Positions 8,097 through 15,518 of a DNA stretch of 41,317 nucleotides are shown here, one piece after another (positions within the stretch are counted from its first letter, which is position 1; each line of letters begins with the position of its first letter). The DNA comes from Halieaceae bacterium (GTDB lineage Bacteria > Pseudomonadota > Gammaproteobacteria > Pseudomonadales > Halieaceae). The notes beneath the pieces are model-generated. The model saw only the letters and a program-made list of their open reading frames with translations. It was not told the origin of the DNA and ran no database searches. Made by a program: the position numbers and the translations under genes. The stretch is taken from the NCBI GenBank assembly GCA_018666295.1, contig JABIZW010000152.1:1-41317 (forward strand), written 5' to 3'.

Positions 8097-8867
8097 GTGT
8101 ACAGAGCAATCACTTGTAATACCAATGGTATTCGCGCCGCGAACCGAAAAGGGTTCTTTGAGTGGCTTGCGAATCAGGACGCCGACGTGGTGTGCATTCA
8201 GGAAACGAAGGCACAGGAGCATCAACTGGTCGACGATGTGTTTCGTCCAGAAGGCTACCACTGCTATTACAACGATGCTGAGCGCAAGGGCTACAGCGGC
8301 ACGGCACTTTTCGCAAAACAAAAGCCTCAGAGTATTGAGGTGAAAGTGGGTTGGGAGCCGGTTGACTCTGAGGGACGTTATTTGCGTGCGGACTTCGAGG
8401 GACTGAGCGTGATTTCACTCTACGTGCCTTCTGGGTCAAGTAACGAGGCTGCCCAGGCACGTAAGGATGTGTTCATGGAGCGGTTCACCCCGCACCTGAA
8501 AAGCCTGCTGAGCGAGGGTCGAGAGTTTATAATTTGCGCGGACTGGAACACCTGCCATCAGAATATTGACCTAAAAAACTGGCGAAATAATCAGAAAAAC
8601 TCTGGATTTATGCCCTATGAACGCGAGTGGCTGACCCATTTATATGAGGAGCAGGGTTGGGTTGATGCGTTTCGGGAGTTCACGTCCGAGCCTGAGCAGT
8701 ACACCTGGTGGTCCAACAGGGGGCAAGCATGGGCGAACAACACCGGATGGCGACTCGATTATATGCTGGTCAGCCCGGGGCTCTCAGGGCGTGCGCGTAA
8801 GGTCGCCGTGTATAAAGAGACGCGATTCTCGGATCATGCCCCTGTTATTATTGATTTTGAAATGTAG
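8097..8867 (+). CDS. xthA: Exodeoxyribonuclease III (AP endonuclease)
   Basis: This 256-residue Mg-dependent enzyme of the exonuclease-endonuclease-phosphatase fold cuts DNA 5' of abasic sites and removes 3' blocks left by oxidative damage. Visible motifs: TCNTNGIRAA at 6-15, IQETKAQ with metal ligand Glu36, an SGTALF segment, ADWN in the middle, WRLDYMLVSP and the C-terminal SDHAP with the catalytic Asp-His. The start is a GTG at 8097, six bases after the GST-like gene, so it probably shares the bcp-gst transcript. This fits a peroxide defence and repair group. Confidence 0.95.
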   Translation: MYRAITCNTNGIRAANRKGFFEWLANQDADVVCIQETKAQEHQLVDDVFRPEGYHCYYNDAERKGYSGTALFAKQKPQSIEVKVGWEPVDSEGRYLRADFEGLSVISLYVPSGSSNEAAQARKDVFMERFTPHLKSLLSEGREFIICADWNTCHQNIDLKNWRNNQKNSGFMPYEREWLTHLYEEQGWVDAFREFTSEPEQYTWWSNRGQAWANNTGWRLDYMLVSPGLSGRARKVAVYKETRFSDHAPVIIDFEM

Positions 8868-8917
8868 AACAATTATCACGTTTATTCTGTAAGTTACTAA
8901 TTTAATGAGGTTTAGTT

Positions 8918-9250
8918 ATGTTTATTAGTCAGGCGCATGCACAGACGGCAAATTCAGCACCCGCGGGTGGGGAGTGGTTCCTCCCGGCGATGATGATTGG
9001 CTTGTTGATTTTTATGTACTTCACGACCATTAGGCCTCAGCGCAAGCGCCAGAAAGAGCATGCGGAACTGGTCAGCTCGTTGTCCAAGGGTGATGAGGTG
9101 TTAATGAGCTCCGGACTTATGGGAAAGGTTATGGATCTGTCGGACTTGTACGTGGTGGTCAATGTGTCAGACAAGGTCGATCTTAAGTTTCAACGCACGC
9201 ACGTCACCGCAACATTGCCCAAAGGCACGATTAAAACCTTAGGCGCATAA
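8918..9250 (+). CDS. yajC: Sec translocon accessory protein YajC
   Basis: YajC is a small inner-membrane protein that associates with SecDF and the Sec translocon. This 110-residue copy has the usual short N-terminus, one membrane segment at about 22-38, then FTTIRPQRKRQKEH and a compact domain with LSKGDEVLMSSGLMGKV. The SD is gagg, about ten bases ahead of the ATG. In most Proteobacteria yajC is followed by secD and secF; here a PLP enzyme gene follows after four bases, so the usual linkage is broken. Confidence 0.95.
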   Translation: MFISQAHAQTANSAPAGGEWFLPAMMIGLLIFMYFTTIRPQRKRQKEHAELVSSLSKGDEVLMSSGLMGKVMDLSDLYVVVNVSDKVDLKFQRTHVTATLPKGTIKTLGA

Positions 9251-9254
9251 ACGC

Positions 9255-10280
9255 ATGGTTCAGTACCCACCGAGGGAGCTGCTGGCGCTCTTGCCGTCGC
9301 CTTTTGTGCTTCTCGAACGTGCAACTGCTCGTTGGGGCCGCGGACGCCGAATCTGGTGCAAGCGCGATGATCTCACGGGCTCACTCTTGACTGGAAACAA
9401 GGTCAGAAAGCTCGAGTTCATAGCGGCAGAGGCGCGAGCACGCAAATGTACCGTTTTGGTTACGGCCGGCGCGCTGCAGAGTAACCATTGTCGAGCAACC
9501 GCGGCTGTTGCCGCACAGTTGGGCTTAAAGTGCGAGCTAATTCTGCGTGGGGAAGAGCAAGCGCTTGAAGGAAACTACTTATTGAGCCGATTGCTCGATG
9601 CCGACATCACTTATGTGTCTCGCAGTACGACCGGCGATGAAATGACCCAGCACTTAGCCAACGCGGTGCAGCGCTGGGCCGCTAAGGGAGAGAAGGCGTT
9701 GTCTCTGCCCATTGGCGGTAGTGATGAAATCGGTATTTGGGGATACATTGCAGCGGTTGAAGAGCTCGCGTCAGACATGGCGCGCCACGCGATACGGCAA
9801 GCGGCCATTGTTCATGCAACAGGCTCTGGGGGAACGCAGGCAGGTTTAAATGCGGGTGTGCTAATGCACAAGCTGCCAGCAGACGTTATCAGTTATGCAG
9901 TCTGCGATGATGCTGCCTATTTCAACGAGAAGGCGCAGCAAGACTGGCAAGCCTTGCGCGCCGCGACACCTGACTTGCCGGTCGAGCCGATTAAGACGAT
10001 CACCAATGATCATTTTATTGGACCGGGGTATGGACGGGCTGATCAGGCGGTATTTGATACACTGGCACAGTTGGCTCGACTGGAGGGGATCACGCTTGAT
10101 CCCGTCTATACAGGCAAGGCCTTTCACGGCATGGTGACTGATCTTGAGCACTCGTCGTTTCAGTCGGACGCTGCGGATATCATTTTTGTGCATACGGGAG
10201 GGGTATTCGGTATCTTTCCACATGCAGATGCGCTTCAAACTTCGCTGCAGCGAGTTCAAGCCGTCAACACACCACATTAA
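9255..10280 (+). CDS. dcyD: PLP-dependent D-cysteine desulfhydrase / ACC deaminase family, predicted D-cysteine desulfhydrase
   Basis: This 341-residue fold-type II PLP enzyme has the PLP lysine Lys49 in LTGNKVRKLEF and the substrate-loop motif ALQSNHCRATA. In true ACC deaminases two residues near the C-terminus, a Glu in DPVYEGK and a Leu in HLGG, set specificity. Here these are Thr286 (DPVYTGK) and Thr314 (HTGG), the pattern of D-cysteine desulfhydrases such as E. coli DcyD. I therefore predict breakdown of D-cysteine to pyruvate, ammonia and sulfide. It lies four bases after yajC, and cysB is three genes downstream. The assignment rests on motif comparison and not on an alignment. Confidence 0.8.
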   Translation: MVQYPPRELLALLPSPFVLLERATARWGRGRRIWCKRDDLTGSLLTGNKVRKLEFIAAEARARKCTVLVTAGALQSNHCRATAAVAAQLGLKCELILRGEEQALEGNYLLSRLLDADITYVSRSTTGDEMTQHLANAVQRWAAKGEKALSLPIGGSDEIGIWGYIAAVEELASDMARHAIRQAAIVHATGSGGTQAGLNAGVLMHKLPADVISYAVCDDAAYFNEKAQQDWQALRAATPDLPVEPIKTITNDHFIGPGYGRADQAVFDTLAQLARLEGITLDPVYTGKAFHGMVTDLEHSSFQSDAADIIFVHTGGVFGIFPHADALQTSLQRVQAVNTPH

Positions 10281-10294
10281 GAGCGAGAGTAGGC

Positions 10295-11665
10295 ATGGTT
10301 GAAACAATTATCCGCGACATTAACGCAGTGGCGTGGGGACTTCCGATGCTAATACTCCTGCTGGGTACGGGTATCTACCTGACCGCAGGGCTTGGCTTCA
10401 TGACTATGCGGAAAGTACCGCGTGCCGTGTCTCTTTTATTTTCCGGGGTGTCAGGCCGTGGCGAGGGCGACATCGCACCCTTTAAGGCGTTAATGACGTC
10501 GCTGTCTGCCACGATTGGAACGGGAAATATTGCGGGTGTTGCCACAGCCATTACGCTGGGCGGGCCGGGCGCTTTATTTTGGATGTGGATTACGGCGCTC
10601 TTTGGGATGGCGACAAAGTATGCGGAGGGCGTCCTGGCTGTTCGTTATCGGGAGCAGGACGACCAGGGTGGGTTCAGCGGCGGCCCAATGTACTACATCC
10701 GAAATGGATTGGGCCCTCGCTACGGTGGGTTTGCGACAGGATTGGCCTTTGCGTTTGCACTCTTTGGCGCAACCGCGGGTTTTGGGCTTGCCAATACCGT
10801 GCAGTCGAATTCAGTAGCGCAGGTTCTAGCAGACAATGTCGGCATCCCTTGGTGGGTGACGGGTATTGCACTGATGCTTGTGGTGGGCGCGGTCATCTTA
10901 GGGGGAATCAAACGGATTGCCGACACCGCGGGCGCCGTGGTGCCGGTAATGGCAATCTCCTACATTGTCATGAGCTTAATCGTCATCTCGTTGAATCTCA
11001 GCGCGGTGCCAGAAGCCTTTGGCGTTATTTTTGACAGCGCCTTCAACGGCGCTTCGGCAGCGGGTGGCTTTGCAGGAGCAACGGTCTGGGCGGCGATCCG
11101 CTTCGGGGTGGCACGCGGCATTTTCTCGAACGAAGCGGGTTTGGGTAGTGCGCCCATTGCACACGCGGCGGCTAAAACCAATGAGCCTGTAGAGCAGGGG
11201 TTGGTGGCGATGTTGGGCACCATGATCGATACGCTCATAGTCTGCACGATGACAGGACTGGTTATCGTGCTGACAGGCGTTCTGGAATCGGGGGTATCAG
11301 GGGCCAGCCTCACCTCGATGGCTTTTGGCGCTGTGCTGCCGGGAGGCGAATGGATAGTGACAATCGGCGTTGTCGTCTTCGCGACCACCACCATGATGGG
11401 CTGGGCATTCTACGGAGAGCGTTGCGTCGTTTATCTGTTTGGTACTCGGGGCATTATGCCGTTCAGAATACTTTGGGTATTAGCAATTCCTGTCGGAGCA
11501 GGCGCAGACTTGGGATTGATTTGGCTTATCGCGGACACGCTTAATGCCTTTATGGCGATTCCCAACTTGATTGGACTATTGCTACTGTCGCCCGTGGTTT
11601 TTGCGTTGACGAAAGATTACTTCGCGCGCGACAGGCAGCGCACGGACGCCACAGAGGCCCCATAA
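10295..11665 (+). CDS. Sodium:alanine/glycine symporter, AGCS family
   Basis: This 456-residue integral membrane protein carries about ten hydrophobic segments and the AGCS signatures: FKALMTSLSATIGTGNIAGV, GGPGALFWMW, FSGGPMYYIRNGLG, and NEAGLGSAPIAHAAAKT. Family members take up alanine, glycine or related small amino acids with Na+. The ATG at 10295 follows gagcgagag and sits 14 bases after the desulfhydrase stop. Neighbouring a D-amino-acid enzyme suggests it may import a small amino acid, but the substrate is not proven by sequence. Confidence 0.93.
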   Translation: MVETIIRDINAVAWGLPMLILLLGTGIYLTAGLGFMTMRKVPRAVSLLFSGVSGRGEGDIAPFKALMTSLSATIGTGNIAGVATAITLGGPGALFWMWITALFGMATKYAEGVLAVRYREQDDQGGFSGGPMYYIRNGLGPRYGGFATGLAFAFALFGATAGFGLANTVQSNSVAQVLADNVGIPWWVTGIALMLVVGAVILGGIKRIADTAGAVVPVMAISYIVMSLIVISLNLSAVPEAFGVIFDSAFNGASAAGGFAGATVWAAIRFGVARGIFSNEAGLGSAPIAHAAAKTNEPVEQGLVAMLGTMIDTLIVCTMTGLVIVLTGVLESGVSGASLTSMAFGAVLPGGEWIVTIGVVVFATTTMMGWAFYGERCVVYLFGTRGIMPFRILWVLAIPVGAGADLGLIWLIADTLNAFMAIPNLIGLLLLSPVVFALTKDYFARDRQRTDATEAP

Positions 11666-11669
11666 ATTG

Positions 11670-12575
11670 GTGACCCCCGCATCTGAGAAGCTGGTTATCG
11701 CGATTTCATCGCGGGCTCTTTTTAACCTCGATGCCGAGCACTTGGTGTATGAGCAAGCAGGCCTTGAGGCCTATTCTGCCTATCAAATAGAACATGAAGA
11801 CGTGCCGCTAGAGCCTGGGCAGGCATTTGCGCTGGCGAAAAAACTGCTGGCGCTTAATACGGCGTTGACGGAGCCCTTGGGAGTCGAGGTCGTTCTTTTA
11901 TCGCGAAATTCAGCCGATACCGGGCTGCGCATTTTCAATTCTATCGAGCACTATGGGCTGCCCATTACTCGAGCGGCGTTTTGCGGTGGTGAGTCACCGT
12001 GGCGTTACATACAAGCCTTTGGATGTCACTTGTTTCTCTCGTCTGAAGCTGATGACGTGCGAATGGCGCTTGAAAATAACGTCGCGGCAGCCACATTAGT
12101 CTCAAAACCCGTATGCGAAAGCACGAGCGGAACGATTCGTTTTGCTTTTGATGGTGATGCGGTGCTCTTCTCGGATGAAGCTGAACGTGTCTATAAGTCC
12201 GAGGGTCTTGCGGCATTCACAGCGAGCGAGCGAGCACAACGCAATGAGCCTTTAATGGGTGGTCCGTTCAAGAGCTTTTTAAGTGCCTTACACACACTTC
12301 AACGAGCGCTACCAGAGGATGATCAATTAATCCGAACGGCACTCGTCACGGCGCGGTCTGCCCCAGCGCATGAGCGCGTGATTCGAACGCTCCGAGAGTG
12401 GGACATCCGACTGGACGAGTCGATATTCTTAGGCGGTTTGCCGAAAGTTGAGTTTTTAAAGGCCTACGACGCAGACGTGTTCTTCGACGATCAGGAGACA
12501 CACTGTGAGCTCGCTGCCGATCACATTGCGACAGGGCATGTGCCGCACGGCATTGCCAATCAGCCAGTCGACTGA
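11670..12575 (+). CDS. Cytosolic 5'-nucleotidase (NT5C1-like family)
   Basis: About 301 residues, matching the bacterial 5'-nucleotidase family related to animal cytosolic 5'-nucleotidase I, which removes phosphate from nucleoside monophosphates. Recognisable stretches are VIAISSRALFNLDAEHLVY, LLSRNSADTGLRIFNSIEHY, FCGGESPWRYIQAF, FAFDGDAVLFSDEAE with the acidic metal site, and ALVTARSAPAHERVI followed by FLGGLPKVEFL. The GTG at 11670 is taken as start; TTG at 11667 is possible. It comes four bases after the symporter stop, so it belongs to the same transcript. Confidence 0.88.
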   Translation: MTPASEKLVIAISSRALFNLDAEHLVYEQAGLEAYSAYQIEHEDVPLEPGQAFALAKKLLALNTALTEPLGVEVVLLSRNSADTGLRIFNSIEHYGLPITRAAFCGGESPWRYIQAFGCHLFLSSEADDVRMALENNVAAATLVSKPVCESTSGTIRFAFDGDAVLFSDEAERVYKSEGLAAFTASERAQRNEPLMGGPFKSFLSALHTLQRALPEDDQLIRTALVTARSAPAHERVIRTLREWDIRLDESIFLGGLPKVEFLKAYDADVFFDDQETHCELAADHIATGHVPHGIANQPVD

Positions 12576-12636
12576 CTGTACAGACCCTTAGAACCAAAGT
12601 ATCTTAAGGCCCGATTTTTATTCCTTGAGGTGCTTA

Positions 12637-13611
12637 ATGAAGTTGCAACAACTCAAGTACATCTGGGAGGTGGCACACCACGACTTAAACGTGTCTTCTA
12701 CCGCTCAAAGTCTTTTTACCTCACAGCCCGGTATTAGCAAGCAGATTCGTCTGCTCGAGGGAGAGCTCGGTGTTGAGATCTTTGCTCGTAGTGGGAAGCA
12801 TTTGACTCACATTACGCCGGCCGGCGAAGCCATCATAGATATTGCCGGAGAGATTTTGCGAAAAACTGAGTCGATTAAGCGTATCGCCCAGGATTACTCA
12901 GACAACGTGGCTGGCCGCATGTCCGTTGCCACAACGCACGGGCAAGCCCGTTACGTATTACCCGAGTCAATCTCAAAGTTTGTTCAGGAACACCCGGATG
13001 TGTCCCTGGAAATGAAGCAAGGGAGCCCACAGCAGATCGCGGAGATGGCGGCCAAAGGCGCTGTTGATTTTGCCATCGCGACAGAAGCCGTGCAGCAGTA
13101 TGCGTCGCTTGTGTCCCTCCCGTTTTTCCGTTGGACCCATTGTGTGGTGGTGCCAAAAGGGCATCCTTTGACAGACGTTGTCGATCCGACACTTGAACAG
13201 GTCGCTCAGTACCCCATTATCACCTATACGGAAGGCTTCACAGGGCGTTATCGCATCGATGAGGGCTTTGAGGCGCGAGGCTTAATTCCTAACTACGTTG
13301 TTACAGCCGCCGACGCAGATGTGATTAAGACCTACGTTCGACGAGGGCTTGGCGTCGGCATTATATCGACCATGGCCGTTGAAGAGTCGATTGATGATGA
13401 CTTGGCAAGGATAGGCAGCAATAAGTACTTCTCGCCCATGCTGTCTTGCATTGCCTTTCGACGCGGCACTTTTCTCAGAGGGTTTATGTTTGCCTTTATC
13501 GAACAGCTTGCGCCTCATCTGAACACTGATTTTGTGCGCCATGCGATGTCAATTGCGGATCCTGAGGAAAGGCACGAGTTCTGTTCAAGGCTCGATGTTC
13601 CTCGGATTTAG
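12637..13611 (+). CDS. cysB: LysR-type transcriptional regulator CysB
   Basis: CysB activates sulfate assimilation and cysteine genes with N-acetylserine as inducer. The protein is 324 residues, the same length as E. coli CysB, when started at the ATG at 12637 (MKLQQLKYIWEVAHH). The helix-turn-helix spans about 19-38 (NVSSTAQSLFTSQPGISKQI), and the effector domain starts near residue 90 with ATTHGQARYVLP. An SD, gagg, lies ahead of this ATG. An in-frame ATG at 12625 is less likely. No sulfate assimilation genes are in the window; the predicted D-cysteine desulfhydrase upstream is the only sulfur-related neighbour. Confidence 0.96.
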   Translation: MKLQQLKYIWEVAHHDLNVSSTAQSLFTSQPGISKQIRLLEGELGVEIFARSGKHLTHITPAGEAIIDIAGEILRKTESIKRIAQDYSDNVAGRMSVATTHGQARYVLPESISKFVQEHPDVSLEMKQGSPQQIAEMAAKGAVDFAIATEAVQQYASLVSLPFFRWTHCVVVPKGHPLTDVVDPTLEQVAQYPIITYTEGFTGRYRIDEGFEARGLIPNYVVTAADADVIKTYVRRGLGVGIISTMAVEESIDDDLARIGSNKYFSPMLSCIAFRRGTFLRGFMFAFIEQLAPHLNTDFVRHAMSIADPEERHEFCSRLDVPRI

Positions 13612-13778
13612 GCGACAAACGGCACAAAAATACGGCAAATGGGTGAGGTTTTTTACATAACATCTATGCGAGTATGGTCGAGGTCATCGGAAATGACTCG
13701 TGTGCGTATGATCTCTAGCGCCGGTTATTTTTTGGCTTACGACCTTGGTCGCACTCCATCAGAGACGTAGGAAAGAGA
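13612..13778. promoter_or_regulatory. Leader and probable promoter region of the propionyl-CoA operon
   Basis: The 167-base gap between cysB and the carboxylase operon is AT-richer than its surroundings, with a T-run at 13649-13654 and a TTTACA / TATGGT pair at 13652-13657 and 13673-13678. Their 15-base spacing is short for sigma-70, so this is only a candidate. I see no clear terminator for cysB. SD aggaaagag precedes the carboxylase ATG. Confidence 0.3.
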
Positions 13779-15488
13779 ATGGACTTAACACCTGATAATA
13801 ATTTAGAGCCTACACTGACGAACCCTTTTGAGGTGATCGGTGATACAGAGCGGCCCAGCACAGAGTATGAGCTCGCCATTGCACGCGGTCTCGAGTTGCA
13901 GCGATTGCCCACAACCGCGGCGACCGATCGAAATATTCAGCGCCAGCACAGTAAAAATCGCATGACTGTCTGGGAGCGAGTTCACTTTCTCGTCGACGAA
14001 GCGCCCACGATTCTGTATCAAAACTGGGGACCAAATATGGATGGGGCGTCGCTTGTGACGGCCATTGGTAAGATCGACGGGCGTGACGTCGCAATTTATG
14101 GGCATGACTTTACGCTTAGAGCCGGCTCCATGGATGCGACGAATGGCGAGAAACTCGCTCGACTTTTTGAGGTCGCAGGTCAACGCAAGATTCCGCTAGT
14201 GGGATTAAACGATTCGGCTGGGGCATACATTCCCGCAGGGGTAGGTGGGCTAGACGGTTACGCAGAGGCATTCACAGGTCTCAGAAAGATCTCGGGCGTC
14301 GTGCCGAGTATTATGTGTATGTTTGGTTTTAATGCCGGCGGTGGAAGTTATTTGCCGCGGCAAGGTAGTTTTCTTATTCAACCTCGAGATACGTTTTTTG
14401 GTTTGACAGGGCCCGGGGTGGTCAAGTCGGTTTTAGGTGAGGACATCACGCCCGACGAACTCGGTGGTCCAGATGTTCACAGTCAAACGGGCGTCACAGA
14501 CTTTGTCGTTGAGGACGAGGTGGCAGCGCTACGAAAGGTCAGAGAGATATTGCGGTATCTCCCGGACAGTAATGCGACGGGACCCAAAGTACAGGTCTGC
14601 TCAGACCCCATTGGCAGGAACACCAGCGACATTGATACGTTGCTGAAAACCGCTTTTGAATCTGCCACCGGATTCAATACCCCGGTCGACAGTTCAATCA
14701 TCATTCAGCAGTTGTGTGATCATGGCGACTTTATAGAGATCCAAGAGGAGAGGGCCAAAAACACAATCACCTGCTTGGGCCGAATCGGTGGCCATGTCGT
14801 TGGTTTTGTTGCCAATAACTCGGCAGTATCCTCGGGACAGATTGACATTGATGCTGCCTTGAAAAATGCGCGGTTTATCCGGTTTTGCAACCTTTACAAC
14901 ATCCCAGTGATGTTTCTTGAAGATACGACGGGTTTTCTTCCAGGGAGGGAGCAGGAGCATCGCGGAATTGTTCAGGCTGGGCGTGCCATGCTGGATGCAA
15001 TCGTCGATTTAAGAACACCACGATTCCTTATTTTGATAAGAAACGCGTTTGGGGGGGCCTATGCCTCGTACAATAACTATCCCACGGGCGCAGACTTCGT
15101 TGTCGCTTTACCGACCACGCGCGTTGCAGTCATGGGCCCCGCGGGGGTGGAGTACGTTTACAAAGACGAGCTGAAGGCTATTCGGCGCGCAGCATCGAGT
15201 CGAGTTTCTGAAGCCGAGGCCGAGCTCGTTGCAAATGGGATGGCGCCAGATAAGGCTAAGACCTCGGCTCATGAAAGTGTTGCCGAGTGGGTGAAAACGG
15301 CCGAAGCTGATCTTGCCAAGCGTTACGAGCGCGAAATAATGAACCCTGAGGAGGCGTTGAGTCTCGGTTCGGTCTCGCAAATCGTGATGCCATCAGATCT
15401 CCGCTCGGTTATCGGTCAGCACCTGATGTTCTGTTTGCGTCATTATGAGCCCGGCCCGATGGGCGGCATCCAGCGCGAATTCCACTAA
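13779..15488 (+). CDS. Acyl-CoA (probably propionyl-CoA) carboxylase beta subunit, carboxyltransferase, divergent
   Basis: This 569-residue carboxyltransferase would move CO2 from carboxybiotin to propionyl-CoA, giving (S)-methylmalonyl-CoA. Two crotonase-like halves are visible. The N-half has DSAGAYIPAGVGGLDGY (145-161), the oxyanion glycines in FNAGGGSY (184-191) and FGLTGPGVVKSVLGED. The C-half has EDTTGFLPGREQEHRGIV and FGGAYASYNNYP (424-435). PccB proteins are usually about 510-540 residues; this one has an extra charged segment at about 460-510, and the lysine usual before GGAY is absent (RNAFGGAY). Propionyl specificity is inferred from the epimerase and mutase downstream. It could act on another short acyl-CoA. 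Confidence 0.88.
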   Translation: MDLTPDNNLEPTLTNPFEVIGDTERPSTEYELAIARGLELQRLPTTAATDRNIQRQHSKNRMTVWERVHFLVDEAPTILYQNWGPNMDGASLVTAIGKIDGRDVAIYGHDFTLRAGSMDATNGEKLARLFEVAGQRKIPLVGLNDSAGAYIPAGVGGLDGYAEAFTGLRKISGVVPSIMCMFGFNAGGGSYLPRQGSFLIQPRDTFFGLTGPGVVKSVLGEDITPDELGGPDVHSQTGVTDFVVEDEVAALRKVREILRYLPDSNATGPKVQVCSDPIGRNTSDIDTLLKTAFESATGFNTPVDSSIIIQQLCDHGDFIEIQEERAKNTITCLGRIGGHVVGFVANNSAVSSGQIDIDAALKNARFIRFCNLYNIPVMFLEDTTGFLPGREQEHRGIVQAGRAMLDAIVDLRTPRFLILIRNAFGGAYASYNNYPTGADFVVALPTTRVAVMGPAGVEYVYKDELKAIRRAASSRVSEAEAELVANGMAPDKAKTSAHESVAEWVKTAEADLAKRYEREIMNPEEALSLGSVSQIVMPSDLRSVIGQHLMFCLRHYEPGPMGGIQREFH

Positions 15489-15518
15489 ACATTCAGCCGG
15501 TTAAATTGGAGTTTTTCT

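Noticed and set aside
9255..10280. 1-aminocyclopropane-1-carboxylate deaminase
   Set aside because: The two specificity residues are both Thr, the D-cysteine desulfhydrase pattern.
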